From Rostratula benghalensis (lineage: Eukaryota; Chordata; Aves; Charadriiformes; Rostratulidae), in NCBI GenBank assembly GCA_013399305.1, contig VXAI01000046.1:2302631-2366630 (forward strand): a stretch of 64,000 nucleotides of DNA. Reading direction: 5' to 3'. The translations under genes were made by a program, and so were the position numbers. Below are positions 37,983 to 51,626 of the stretch, piece after piece. How positions within the stretch are numbered: position 1 is the first letter of the stretch; each line of letters opens with the position of its first letter. The notes under the pieces were generated by a model. It was not told where the DNA came from. It made no database searches and saw only the letters and a list, made by a program, of their open reading frames with translations.

Positions 37983-40061
37983 TTTTTTAACATAATTACA
38001 CTAAAAGAAGCAATGATGGGAATTTCTTTCACCATGAGCTAGCCAAGTGAGAACTTTGTATTGCATAATACATGATGCCCTGCTTTACATGTGATATGCT
38101 GTACAAAAATCTTAGTCTAATTGTGAAAGACTACTGTTACAAAACATTCTCATCACTGGCGTGTTTAATTGAGCTCCTGAGAGGCAGTATCAGTAAGACT
38201 TAGGGATAAATAACCAGTAGTCCCATTGGTCTCACCAAGAATCCATTGATGTTTCATAAATCCTAGTCAGTACAAATCTAATTGAGTTACCATGCTGAAT
38301 TAGCTTACATCTAAATGGCATTCATGTCTACAAATGGAATAATTAGAGTCTAGAAAATGGGATATATCAAGTGCTATCCCAAGTGACAACAGCAAGACAT
38401 TTGTATTCATTCAATCAATTGCTTTAAAAAAGCAGATGTAATACTTTGGGGTTGATGACAAGACAGTGTTATTGAGCCTAGCAATAATGTTAGACAGAGA
38501 ATGTTAACTATTTCATTGTATCTATTTATTCTAAGAGATTCTTCACTTTGATTCTTTCAGATTTTGCTTTAGGATACAAAGTCATTACACGACTACATAC
38601 TCCCTATTTTGTATCTAGGATAATGAAATCATTTACACTCATTAGTGCTCTTCTTTCCACTATTAGAATTCTAAGATGAATAGCAAATAAATCAGTAAAT
38701 AACAGGGCTTGCAGCAGAACTTTCAAGGCTACTAATATTTCAAGCCTCAGTACTGAAGGAATCTTTTTAGATGGAGTAAAACAAATAGGACTGTTCATTT
38801 CCCCCCCCTTGCTTAACAACTTTCTTCCATGTACTGAATTAAATAAGGTACTGTTACACTCTTGTCAGAATCCAGTGTCACCCTGCACCGCTGACCAAAA
38901 TTTATCAGATGCCACTAGTTGGCTGGTTCAGGTTCAGTTAAATACCATCTGCTTTTTTCTGGACAAATCTAAAACATAGTTATCTCAAATTGTATATAAA
39001 ATGACTACGAAATTAGGATGAATCTTTGCAATGCTGGATAACAGATTCATTTAATTCAGAAAGTAGTCTAATTTGCATGCATATTTTATTTATTACACCA
39101 ATTAAGTTTTGCAAATAGTTTGCAATGAGGTCCCCATGACCTAATAATTCACAATTACTCCTGGGATATCCTGCCCACTTTAGCACGTTTTGAATAATAT
39201 TGCTATCTCCTTGAGAAAAAGAATGCATTTTTTACATGATGGATTTATTAGGAGTGTGCACACCTCTTCCTTAACCCATTTGACTCTAGACAGGGTTACT
39301 GGAACTACCTCATATGCCTTGTCGTGTTCGTTAATGAATGTTTTCCTTCAGCTTCCTGTCTTTGCAGATGCTAAGCTCTTGTGGAAATCCCATGTACACA
39401 CCATCCAGACGAGCGCTCTGGCTGGTCACACAATATAAATGAGTACTAACTGTTTGAAACAGCCAGGATGATATTCTGCTTCTGCTCCAGCATTAAATAA
39501 TGGAGCATAGTTGAAAATGGACATTGGGGAGCAAACTTACTGCAGTCAGATCTACTCAAGTCTGGTTAAAGTTGCTTTGGATTTATACTATAGAATTTAA
39601 CTTCGAATAAACTGCATCAGACAAAAATTAATTTGAGAGTCATTTGGTTCTATACACGATAATAAATTGTATTGATGGTTTTTATAAGAATAAACTACCA
39701 TATAGTCCACTCTGCTTTGAAGAGCTTTGTAAGGAATTTTACAAGAGCTTAGAATTTGAGAAAATGCTTTATTTCGGTACAGTGTTCAAGCAAGAATGGC
39801 ATTTCCTTGTACTTCATACGCATAGCTTCCTCCCTTAAAGCATTCAGCTAGCCATCTGCATTTCTAAACTTATTTTTCATTGCATTACAAGCGAACTAAC
39901 AAATGTCCCTCTTTACAAGGAAGAAAAAGCCTGTCTTTACAAGACAGTAGGGGAAGATGAGATATTTGCTAACAAAAGAATAAATAAAATCAGACATCAT
40001 ATATTCTACATGTGACTTTCACATACAGACTTGAATGTCTGCCTGTGTTTTTGGAGAAGGT

Positions 40062-40077
40062 TATTCCCATGGGAATA
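40062..40077. repeat. Perfect 16-bp palindrome
   Basis: TATTCCCATGGGAATA is identical to its own reverse complement. TTCCCATGGGAA resembles symmetrical sites for dimeric factors (for example GGAA/TTCC half-sites facing outward). Function is unknown and the site may be chance. Confidence 0.7.
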
Positions 40078-42339
40078 GAAATCTAATCAATAAATAAGTA
40101 CCTGCAACAGAACATAATTTCCTTTTTAAACTATCTATACATACTGGCATGAAGCATCTTGGCATTCTACATCTTTTCTCAGAAAACATACTTGGATGAA
40201 CTCAGATAAAAACCCTAAAGCTGATGGGACATAGTGAAAAATCCGCTGTCCTGTGTCCTTTCAGTATTTTTGCTACCAGGTGTTTTCTCCAACACCAGGC
40301 TAGAACATGTTTTCTAACACTAAAGGCCCCAGCTTCTCACTGCCCCCTACCAGAAAGGCTGGTGGCTGCCTGCACAGCCCCCTGTCTGCCCCCAGTGCCC
40401 TCACTGCCCAAGAGGCCCTCTGCTGAGAAAGCCTCACTTGGATAGGCCCTTCTCTTTGGTTTGATGTGCTCTGCTATTTCAGTTCACAGGAGTACAACCA
40501 GAACAACCCTGCTTTCTCAGTGCTAAAAGTTCCTAAATATTTGTGAACAGATTTCAGCTTCAGTCTTCACAGTGCACCCTCCTTTTGTCTAATTTCACAC
40601 ACCTCATCCCTTGCATGGCAGGTCCTAGTTCTCTCCCTGCAGCCATCTGTGAGTTTTGTTTCCCTTTATTGCTTTCTCCTTTTACCTTGTCTTTTGCTAA
40701 CAACGGGCTGAGCACTATATTCCATGGAGAGCCAAGCCTGCCTTCACAGAGGAACCAGCCCCCATGCAGCGTGCACACAGCTGGCAACATCTGCCCACTC
40801 TAACACACCAGAGATCCTTCCTGCCGCTGACTTTGATCCACTGGCTCAGGCTGAGCCTTTGCAATGGCCTACCTAGCTCCTTGTCCCATCACCCTCCCGT
40901 GGCTAACCATCACCTTTTCCTCAGTGGTTCCCTAAGTAAGTAAATCTCCTTTCAGATTGTTTTCCCCAGCTGATTTATCTAATCCTATGTTGTCCAGCAA
41001 AGTGATTCATCAGTACTTTCTTCCTGTTCCAACACCTTTAGATTCTTTTACTATATGACTGAAGTGCCTTTTGATAAAATGCACCCAGCAATATATAAAA
41101 AATAAAATTTAAATGAATAATTCCCAAATAGGAAACTACAGAATAAATACTATGCTTTAAATTAATTATATTTTTTAAAAAGTAGTGGATTCCATATCAC
41201 CAGCCAACTGTTTCAGAAGGGGATGCTGCAGGAAGCCTGAACCGTGCCCCCGCTGGTCATGGGACATGTGCTTTGTTGGCAGCGAAGTGAAGTAAGAAGC
41301 TTTGCATTTTGGTCTATGGAAATCTGGTTTTAAGCAAGTGGAAACTGTACTCTTGTGTGAGAAAATAACCCAGACCAGCAAAAATGTGCAGAATAAAAGC
41401 CTGTTATGCAGTGTAAATCTCAGGTAGCTGCATTCATCGGAGCAGCGAGGACTGAAACCGAACTCTTGCTGAATGAGGTGTGTTACAAATAGCTTAAAAA
41501 CAAGCTTTAAAGAAAGTACTTTTACAATATTCGTAAGTGTAACATGAAATAATCACAAACTATGAAATAGTCCAGCTCTTTGAGTTTTTCCTATTTTTAT
41601 TCTGTGCAGTTTCATTAACCCCCTTGAAAGGAGATGTGCTTGAAGGAACTCTATAACATAGGTCATTTTTAGTCAACATTTACATTCCATTGTTAATTGG
41701 CAATACAAGGAGGAATCAGATAGCCTGGGAAGTATTCTGCAGGGAATAGCTTGCATTGGCAAACAAAACAAGTGAGTAATCTAAGAGATCTGTTTCCTTT
41801 TCTGAAATCCTTCTATGGGCCTGCATTTCCAACTATGAGCGTGAAATGCAACAAATGAGAACAAACCATTTTGTGCTCTGCCAACAGTTAAGTGACATGT
41901 GAGGCAATTGAACCAAGCTCCCAGCTCTGCATTGCACCAAGCTAACAATCAGAGATGGCCAACACAGATTAAGACATGAACCAAAAAATTCTGTAGCAAC
42001 CACTTGAAACACGAAAACTTGCCTATGATGGCAGCAGATTGAGGTGGACTACATTTCCCATCATGCAGTGTGTAGGAACCTGATGGACAGTTTTAGTAAC
42101 TACATTTTCATAAGATAGACTTGTGACTCAGCTCCAAGGGAAAAAATACTGTGTGAAATTGCTGGGTGTTATTTAAAAGGACACAGCCTAAATGATTGTT
42201 TATCAGTATACAAAATACTGAGTGAAATTCTCCCACAGGAGCAGCAGCCTGAATAGTATTAACAGTGCTTTAAACTGTAATGAATTCCCAGTCTAATTCA
42301 CTATGAGGTTTCAATTTATACCACATTTAGAGTACTCCA

Positions 42340-42480
42340 GGTTCAAGTAATCACTGCAGTAATTAGCTTACTTCCAGTCCTCCAAAATAAACCCACTAAT
42401 TTTTGCAATCAGCCTTCATTTGGTTAATCACCAGTTTAATTGATTTAATTAGTTTGATCTGCAAAATTAGTCAAGTGTAA
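42340..42480. promoter_or_regulatory. Candidate conserved non-coding element (TAAT-rich)
   Basis: Within about 110 bp there are at least five TAAT cores, including GGTTAATCA, GTTTAATTGATTTAATTAG and AAAATTAG, in non-repetitive sequence without an open frame. TTAATTGATTTAATTAG looks like closely spaced homeodomain sites. Enhancer function is inference from composition only. Confidence 0.28.
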
Positions 42481-42816
42481 ATACTGTTTTGTAAACAGAG
42501 TTTAGCTCCAAGCTGTAATATAGGGAATTCTAATTCAAAGCTGGAGTTAATAATAAAAACCAACACACATATGATTTTGTTGCAGTATCCAGTGGTTTTA
42601 AGTCTGCACGACACACATTTACACTTTTAATAAATGCTACTTTATATTAGTGAAAAACTAAGGATATTGCCCCTTAAAGTTTTGTTCTTGAGTCATGATT
42701 TTTGCACTGTGACAACTGACACTACAACAGTGTTTTTGCTATCACTAGGTTAAGAGGAGAATTTCCCCTTTTTAATTTTGCTTTTGGTTTCAAAAGGTGA
42801 TAAAAGACATTTATTA

Positions 42817-42867
42817 ATTGGACTAGATGATCTTTCAAGGTCCCTTCCAATCCCTGATATTCTGTGA
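42817..42867 (+). mobile_element. CR1 LINE 3'-end stub
   Basis: ATTGGACTAGATGATCTTTC through GGTCCCTTCCAATCCCTGAT to ATTCTGTGA is the CR1 3' terminus. Over 51 bp it differs from the end of the 35.4-37.2-kb CR1 at only two positions (compare 37180-37230), so both belong to the same or a very close subfamily. It is extremely 5'-truncated. Confidence 0.88.
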
Positions 42868-45800
42868 AAACAAAAAATATGTATTTAAGGGTAACTCTGG
42901 TTACTCCTAAACAAACGTTATTGTTGAAAATTTTAGGAGGCACAGGAAAAAGAGAATCCAGCCAGGCTGCATAGCTGGACAGTAACATACACGGCAAAGG
43001 GGATGTCTAACAGTAATACTGCACAAGATTACAAGCTGAATAAAATTTGAAATAGCACTGGAATCAAAGGTTGGCTATTCTAGCACAGCTCCATCAGTTG
43101 TTGCTACTCAGCATCAGAACAGTACATTTGATCCTCTGAAAAATGCTAGGTATTTCATGAAAAATGCTCAAATTCATCACGTACACATTAAACTCTACAG
43201 TTATCCCAGCAGATGCAGATTGTGCTCGCAGCAGGGGCAGTGTCTCCATGGGGAGCCCACCAGCAGATACCTAGGTGGCCAGAAACACCAGCAAACAGAA
43301 ACCAGCTTTCCACTGAACACCATTCAGACAAAGGAAAAGGAAGCGACTGGGATTTACCACATAAATGAGAAAGACAGTGAGTATGGTTTAGTTGTTTGTT
43401 GTTCTTTTGGGTTGTTGTTTTTTTTTAAAAAAAGGATAACTAAAAGGAGAAGTAGCTCAGGCTGCATGAAAAATTTATTTCCAAGGAACGCAAGCCAGTA
43501 AGAGCACAACTCTAAGACACAGATGTTCTTGGCTGTGCTGGGCTGCTGTTGTCAGCATGGTCAAGTAATTCAGATTTTTCCGAATCTCACTTCAAACTGT
43601 AAATAGTTTGTTAATAATTTGTTCCTAACCATAAAGAAATTGGACCAACCCACGACAGAGAATCCATTACAAACCTCTATTGAAAAGTAAGATTCTATCA
43701 ACAAAACCTCAAAAATTTATCTCAGATTATTGTTCTCCCTAAAAATAATATTTGTATTTAAAATTGTTTTAAATGCAATTTTCATTCTAGTTTATTTAAA
43801 GAATTTATTTTATTTGTACAAAGTTTTACCATCTCCCACCTCAATCTTATCCATGAATATAAAAGTCTGTATACAACTCCTTTTCCTCCCATTTCCCCCA
43901 CCTTCTTTTTCCAGCTGAATCTTTCAAAATTATTTCAAATCTGAGTAATTTAACCACCATACTCAAACACTGCAAGATCTCCTTCATTGTCAGAAAAAAA
44001 ATTTCCTGACAGTAGCACATTTTCCTAACTGCAGAGATATTACAATTTCAGAGAAGGAAAGAGGGAAGGAGGGAAAAAACCTGATAAATCCAACTACCAT
44101 TTTTTTCAGTTCTCTTCACTATAAGAGATGGAAAACATCTGAGAAGATACATTTAGGGAAAAAAAATTAGAAAGTGAAATCAACAATCTGTTCATTCTGG
44201 TTTGAATTTCTCTCTCACAAAATGTTTCCAAGTGCCTCTCAAATACCTCATGCAAAGTATTTCACAGGGAAAGTTTTTTTGTTTCTTTGATTAGCCACTT
44301 TGGAAAAAAAGAAAAACCAACAAAAACCAAACCTACCACCAACTTATCTGAACCTTTCAAGCTTTAAAAAACACATTCCTCCACCTCTGGACAAGCCCAG
44401 ATACTGGCCAAGAGAGCTGCAGGGCAGAAGCTTGCTTTCAGCTCAACACCACTCTTTATTCCACCCATTGCACTGCTGCTCAGCCCACGTTCCATCACAG
44501 AAAGACAGTGAAAACTCTCAAGATGTAAATTAAGAAGGAACTGCAACATCTGTACCAGTTCTTTCCTATCATTTTAAAGCCTTATTTTTCATGTCTCATG
44601 ATGTATTAATTTCTATATTGGCAAAACCAACAGTGAATTCGGCTTGTACGTGTGGTGTGGTTTCCACTAAGGAGGATTTGGGGGATTCGCATTAAACTGA
44701 GTCCCAGATGTTTTTGTCCTTGTGATTTGCATTGATCTGTTCTTTGTCAGTTCCAATTATCAATCAAAATGACTGAATTAAATCAACCCACTCTGCAGAA
44801 GACCTATTTATGCACATGATCAAAAGCACAGCTATGGCAGAAAGCCTGAAGAGGTTCCCCAATGCTCCATGTAGCTTCTGTGACAGGTCTCTTCATAGAA
44901 GACAAGCCCTACCCCTACGCCATCTCCTGAGCTAACTGTCTGTTTAAGTCTCCCAGTCTCTCTGCAGGACTTTTGTGTGAATAAATAACATTTGCAGGAT
45001 GAAAATAAAACCTCTAATCACCAAGCCCTTGAAGAACAGCACCCTGTGGAATAGATTACAATATTTTAGCATGTTCGTTTCATTTGGCGTTTCCACTAGC
45101 GCTCCTCTAACAATGAGGCAAACTGCACGTTGGGTACTCATTACACCACGCTGGAGAGAGCAGGGTATCTTGTAAATATGCATTAAACTGTGGTGAGCTT
45201 TTCCTTCACTCCGTGCTGCGTCTGGGCTGAGGCACAAACATGTATACTTAAGAGCAATAGTTGGAGTATATTCCTGATGTGCTGCCATTGCCAGTGAAAT
45301 ATGTCCTTTTTACAGATGTTTCTTATACTACTGGGAACAAATTGCTCATCCATACACAGATAGACATAAGGTATTATGAAGAAAAAACTAATCATGTTTA
45401 CATTGCATGGGAAAAACGGGTGTAAACAAATTCAGTTTGGAGAGTACTGTATGCATCTTAATACAACAGACAGACAGCTTCCCTTCCCTTAAAACACAAG
45501 CCAGAGGGGAAGAAAAAACATGTTGCATTTCACAGGTGGGTTTAAGAAGTCAGATCTCTACGTGTAACCAAATGCAAAGCGTAACTGAAGCTCACTAGCT
45601 TTGTTGGTGTCTATAAGCAGCATATTAACTAGCTCTACAAATCAACTGCAGGTTGTACATGTGTTCTGTTGCTTTGAACAGAATTCCAGAGTTCCCAAAG
45701 CCAATTCAAGCAGAAGCCACAGCGTGTTTCATTCTCCAGAGAAGCAGAAAGTGTCCCCAGATCGTTTAGACACAGAAAGTTGTGTTTCATGAATGAGCTG

Positions 45801-48800
45801 GACAAGAACTTCAGAATGCACAGCTGACATCATCTAAGAGCCTTGCAGGTAGGACAGCTTATTAGCAGGGACCGATAAGACTTTTTAAAAAAAATTTAGC
45901 TTTTACAGGCAGAAAATACAAATACTTCTGCAAGTTTAGAGACTGGGAATCTCTATTTAATTTCAGAGTCCCAGCTCCACAAGCACTTGCACGTCGTGAG
46001 GATCTCACCACCTTCCTGCCAAAGGTGGCAGAACCATGAGAAATGGACAGAAAACCAGGGTGTCTCAGAAGACATTTAGACTCGATTTGTGCTCTGCACT
46101 AACCTGCAATTTATTTTTTTTTTTTATTATTTTTACAGCAAGCCCAGTTAGCTTTCCTCTCACAGGAACACGAAATCAAAGGACTGAAATGTGTTCTGTA
46201 CTCTTATTTATTTACATTATTCAAATTCATGTTTTGTAAGACACTGACGGATAATTCACCTTCCCATTTGTGAGATTCCTTAGGCAATCATGAGTAACTG
46301 AAACAACAATGAATGGATAATGGTTGTACTTGCTGTTTGATTTAATGCATTTGGCTAGGGTTAATTTATTTGTGTTTGTTTCCTTCAACCATACATTAAT
46401 AAAAGTTTCATTAAAATGAACAAGGGCTGTACACATTCCTGCAAAGCATGCTACGTGTCCCTCAGCAGCTTTTTGACCAGATTACTTCTTGTTCTGAAGG
46501 GGCAAACAAGCCTAAATAGAAGCTTCAAAGCTTATTTGACTTTTGACTATCATATAGCTTACATTATACAGCTCTAATCATGAATGCTCTTAGAACTGCT
46601 TGAGATTGTTTCACTTAAACAGGAAAAATAGAGCTAAACTTAATAAGTAATTCTTGTCAGAGTCACAGCAAAGATTTCCACCCCACCTTATCTAAGGTTG
46701 TCTGGTTACTCTTTTCCTCCCTTTCCATATCATCTGTGGCTTGTGATCAGAGGGAACAAGAACAAACTCTAGAAAATATACAGCATTATAAACCATACAG
46801 CTAAAGGAATAAAAGGCAGTTACTTTACAGGCATTATGGCAGGTGTCAGAATTTCTGGCAACGCCAGCAGAATTCAAGTGACTTCAGGCACAACACGGTC
46901 ACATACAATTGCTTAATGACCACTACAAAAATTCACACAGCCAGAGACATAGGCCCACCTCTCAGATATACGCTCCAGTTTCAATCATGTTAATTCCAAA
47001 ATTAATTTACTCACCCTCTGTCTCCGATCAAGGCCTCAAAGTTCTCACAAGAGAAGTCTCTCCTTGGAAATGAGGACTGTACCAATGCAAAAATTTCTAT
47101 CTAGATGCTGGCTGCCTCCCTCATGGGTAAAGCACATTTTCCTCCAAGAGCACACACATTCTGTATGTCAGACTGACATTTTCTCCAGAGAGGTTAGCAA
47201 ACTCTCCTGACCACAGCAAATAGACTTCAAAGTGCCTCCAAACTCACACCTGTCACACAAACCAAGGCAGTCTGCCCACCAGCTGGATCCTACAAAGGTG
47301 ATTACACATGAATACAATCTCCCTTCTTTCCCCTTATCACCATCACTAAACAGAAGACCATTCCAAGTCACTGCACTGCCTAAGTGGGTGACTCCAGAGT
47401 CAAGAAAGGTTTAACAAAACCAAAAAATTAAAAATGGTTGGGGAAAATAGTAGTGAAGAGAAAAAGACATAAATAAGTCTCCTACAACCTTGCTGAATGA
47501 CTGCTAATTAAGACCACCTTACTCTTCTGAATGCCTTTGAGGTTACACCGCCACAGCAGCTGTCACAAGTGCTGACAATTACTGGCAAATACAATCAGCA
47601 GCCCTCTGCATGTGCTTCTTGAGTACCCTGAGCACCAGGGGACAGTCCTTAGTTTTGAGACACTAAGGGCACAGCAGGAACTGCCACACAACTTTTCCTG
47701 TGCGTTTAAAGAGGTTTGTAAGCAAGTGAACATCACCACAGTTTTTCTGATTTACAGCATCCCTACAGTCAGACCTTGTTGTCCTCATTTATTCTATGAC
47801 GTATATGATCCTTCACAGGTCTATTTCTGTGGCTATAAGATTGTTAATTTGCCATTGCAGCACGTGGCTAAATTGGGTAACGTAACTGCCAAAATGAACA
47901 AAGAAACAATTCTCAGGATACCATACAAGACTTTAGCAACAACACACTGTTTTTAATGATTGAGCTATTCCTGAGTCTCTTCTCTCAGGAGTTTTTATTA
48001 TCTACATAATATCACGTGACCATCATCATCTTCAAATGGAAATCATTATGCTGAGACCAATAAGCTACAAGGAGCAAATACCAATATTTTTAAGATTATT
48101 AATAGAATCAAGGCCTGAAAATTGCTAGCGTAAGACAGACACTTGTAGGAATAAAATAATCCAAATTAACAGCAACAGGTTTACATAACTGTATCTGAAG
48201 AGAGCAACTATCACTCATGAAGGAAAACATTGTCAGAATAAATTTGTAAAAAGTAATGAGACTAAATTAAGATATAAAAGCTACCCAGAGCAGCACTTTG
48301 TCTATTCCTGTACCTTCAGACTACCATACAATGCAGGTCAGCTGAGCAGAGTTAAAGTTACTATGACTTCTTCTTGCAGTTCTGTGCTTTCATATGTTTA
48401 TTTGACTGCATTTCACCAGAATTAAGAAATTGTAAACCTCATGAATTTATTTCCTTTTTGCGAGTTCTCTTATTCCCCTTCTAAAAATAATAAAATCTAT
48501 GATTTAATGTGACCATCTGACCAAAAAGGAGCTAAAATGCATACAGCACTACTCAAGATCTGTAACCAGAATTAAGGGAATAATCTGCAAAAAAACAAAA
48601 AAAAACATGACAAACTTCATTCCAATCTATACATTGGGACTTAGCAGCATTTTTAAAATAACACTGCAGATATTTAAGCTACCTTCATATTTTAAAATTG
48701 TCAGCTTCACTCTCACTGCACAACAGTGCATTGGATTTCATAGCTTTTTCTTTAAACTGCTCTATCAAACTTAGAAGTCCAACTCCTATTTTCAAAAGTG

Positions 48801-49666
48801 ACTTGGGTACCTCGAAGCCTAAGCTGCATGGCTTTGAGTGAGGCTGCAGGTTATCAACCTGGTGGATGTGCAGACAGAATAGTCCGTGCTTGTAAATAAG
48901 CACTAAAGTGGAACTTACAGAAAGCAACTGAGACCCTAACTCCTGGTTAAATCAAAGACACAGAGCTCCTAAGGGCACTGAAAAACCTGTCTTGAAGTGT
49001 ATCAACTTTTTAAGGCATAGCCAGACCTCTAAGGATCTGCATGGAAAACACAGTCTTGGAAAACATCAGCCTGTTTTCAGGAGGGACAATCTGATCTTTG
49101 ATGTATTACAAAGAACATGTGTGTGCATTTCTGCGTGCACACACGTACATAGTACATTGGTTACACGTGAAAGAAGCCGTAAGACATTTCACAGGTCTCG
49201 GCCCTCTCCATCAATCCCTCATCTTCCTGCAGCCAAGTCCCAGGACAACTCATCAGACCCTCTCCCTCGCTTCCTCCTACAGCTCCAGCTTCAGAACACC
49301 TGCAAGCCCTGCTGCAGAGCATGTGGTCAGCCCAGATGTGAGAAATACCATTAAACTGATCGCACATCACCAGTGGTCACCCCTGCCCTGTTTGCACACA
49401 CCACAGTACACCCCCCCAGCCTCTCCAGTCATCACTGCTGCCCCTTGAACTTCAAGAGCCTTCCTGGTCACAGAAGTATCCGTAGTCTCTGGAAATAGTT
49501 TGCCTATTCTAGGCTTTGCCTCCTGAATGTCTCTCGTGAAGCAGCCACATCAAATAAACACGTTTTACAAACACTGGTGTTCATTTAATGCTGAGGTACC
49601 ACAACCACTCGAAACGCTAAACTCCAGTCAACCTTTCTAATGCCTTTTCTTTCTTCTCGTTTTTTC

Positions 49667-49681
49667 TTTTTTTTTTTTTTT
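49667..49681. repeat. Poly(T) tract, 15 bp
   Basis: An uninterrupted T15 within a longer pyrimidine run starting near 49640. No retroelement body is recognisable next to it. Confidence 0.9.
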
Positions 49682-49879
49682 GCCTGGCAACATTACACAT
49701 CCTTGTATAGCTACTGTGAATATTCAAATACTGTAATTGGAAATGATTTACTTTGTTTTGAATTAACTAAAATTCCATTGTTAAGCACAAATACTGCTTC
49801 ACTAAATCATCAAGCTTTTAATAGGTCCACATGAGCAGGTTACCAAGCGTGTTAGGATTTATAATGCTCCTGGGGAGCT

Positions 49880-50190
49880 GACCACTGTATTATGCTTCCT
49901 GCTGCTAGGTAATATGCATGACACATTTCTGGACACTAATTCATTTATTTAATAGTAACAGTATGCAAAAACAGAGTTCAAAATGAGGCTGACAAAGAAG
50001 GTATAAAAGTTTTATTAATCCATAGCTAATCAAAGGCCAGAGGAAGGCATATAATGGTGGCATTTACCGACCATATCGAATGTGAATAAATTAAATTTTT
50101 GTTTCCTAAAATCTTACTAATAGGATGTATTCAGCTTGAAACATTTATACTTTTAATTACAGCGGCAGCCAATTTAGAGTAGGTATCTGG
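49880..50190. promoter_or_regulatory. Candidate conserved non-coding element
   Basis: Unique AT-rich sequence with spaced TAAT/ATTA cores, ATATGCATGACA, TTTATTAATCC and TTTTAATTACAGC, without repeats or an open frame. The texture is similar to known vertebrate enhancers, but the call rests only on composition. Confidence 0.2.
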
Positions 50191-51626
50191 TCGTACTGTA
50201 CTTAAAACTTTGCATCAAGGATCTCTACAAATCCTCTCATCAGCTATTTTTTGAATCTGATTTGTTACTGTGTGCACTGTGTCCATGCTCAGAAATAATA
50301 ACATTATTTACTTTCCCATTTAATTATACAGTGACAGATTACTTGCAGAGGGAAAGGGCACTGAGGGAAAATATTCTCTTCCTGCGAGAGAAATTCCCTT
50401 GAAAGGCTCAGCATCATGTACATACAATATAACTTTATGGCTTCTATCCTTCAAATGTTTGTGTACAGGAATAAATCAATAGAAGTACTCATATGGAAAC
50501 AGTCATTTCTCCAGGCAAAAGTTTTCACAAGAACACCACCCCCTGCCCCCCCATCTCTAACAAGTTATCAAACGCTCATATTACATTCAGACATATTTCA
50601 AACAAGGTTCGCATAGTCAGTTACTAGTAAACATAAGTAATAGCTGACTCAATAATATAAAGAAAAGAAAGAAAATTAAAAGGAATAGGGAAACTGGCAG
50701 CCATACTCATTTGACCCGTGGTTCAAAATACCCTTAGAATTTAATATTTGACTTCAACCCCGATCTTCTAGAAAGCAAGACAGAGAGACAATATGGTGAT
50801 TCAGAAAGGGTGGGGGAAAAATGAAACTCACAATGCTTCTATAAAATCTTTTAGATACCAGGAGAAATTTCAATAACATTGTCACTTCTACCTCTTTGCC
50901 AACCATCTGGATTTGGGAGAAGATGTCATTTTGCTGAAAAAAATAAAATTATCCTCCATAGTTCACTTGGGAAGCAAATGCACACATGAAGTTTGTAGTT
51001 CCATGCCACTGATGAGCCCTTACCCAGCAAGGAACTCAATTGTTTCCAAAACAATACAGCAATTCTACAGGAATCAGGGAGGCTACTTGCTGCTTAAGCG
51101 AAGACAGACACTTTAAGACAATTAGACTTAAAGACAAGACTCTTAAAGACAGCATTTCACACTATCAAGAAGAGAACACAGAAATAAGACACATTTAACA
51201 CTTAAACAAGATTTCATATTTTACTATGGGTGCCCTTAATTAAGATACAGAAATACATTCTAAAAGATGGATTAAACAAGAAATGTACAATCTATTTGAG
51301 CCTTGCTCTCGCTGTTTAAGCCGTTATAGAAATCTCAAGCAAAAATAGTCTTACATGAACATAAAAAAAACACCCAATGGAAATTATACAAGTGAGTCTG
51401 AGTCCTGCAAGCTCTGTACGACCAGGGATGCTGGCTAAGCAGGGGCCTGATGCACTCAAGAAAAGGTTGGTTTGCTTTTCACACACAGTTACTGTTTTTA
51501 ATATACACCTATAGAGCCCCATACTGAGAAACAGAGACAGTATGTTCATCTAGCACATGCCCACTGCAGGTAAGGGGCTGCACTTCCTTCTGTCTCTGCT
51601 ATTTGCGACCAAGACAGGTAAAAGCT

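Larger units (their letters stand above)
37239..42816. other. Non-coding DNA, no gene recognised
   Basis: No recognisable gene or transposon. An A13 run (37261-37273) follows the CR1 and a short TTTTG repeat lies at 37965-37982. A perfect 16-bp palindrome lies at 40062-40077. The stretch 42340-42480 is rich in TAAT cores. A GC-richer patch at 40320-40900 holds several overlapping open frames without known domains. Confidence 0.65.
42868..51626. other. Non-coding DNA, no gene recognised
   Basis: No recognisable gene, RNA or large transposon. Open frames of 114-120 codons (43157-43501, 47612-47956 and 48992-49354 plus; 44944-45288 minus) show no known domain. A T15 run lies at 49667-49681. The AT-rich stretch 49880-50190 is listed as a possible regulatory element. 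Confidence 0.62.

Noticed and set aside
47612..47956. 114-codon plus-strand frame with several Cys residues
   Set aside because: No signal peptide, no known motif, and AT-rich surroundings without splice or promoter context.
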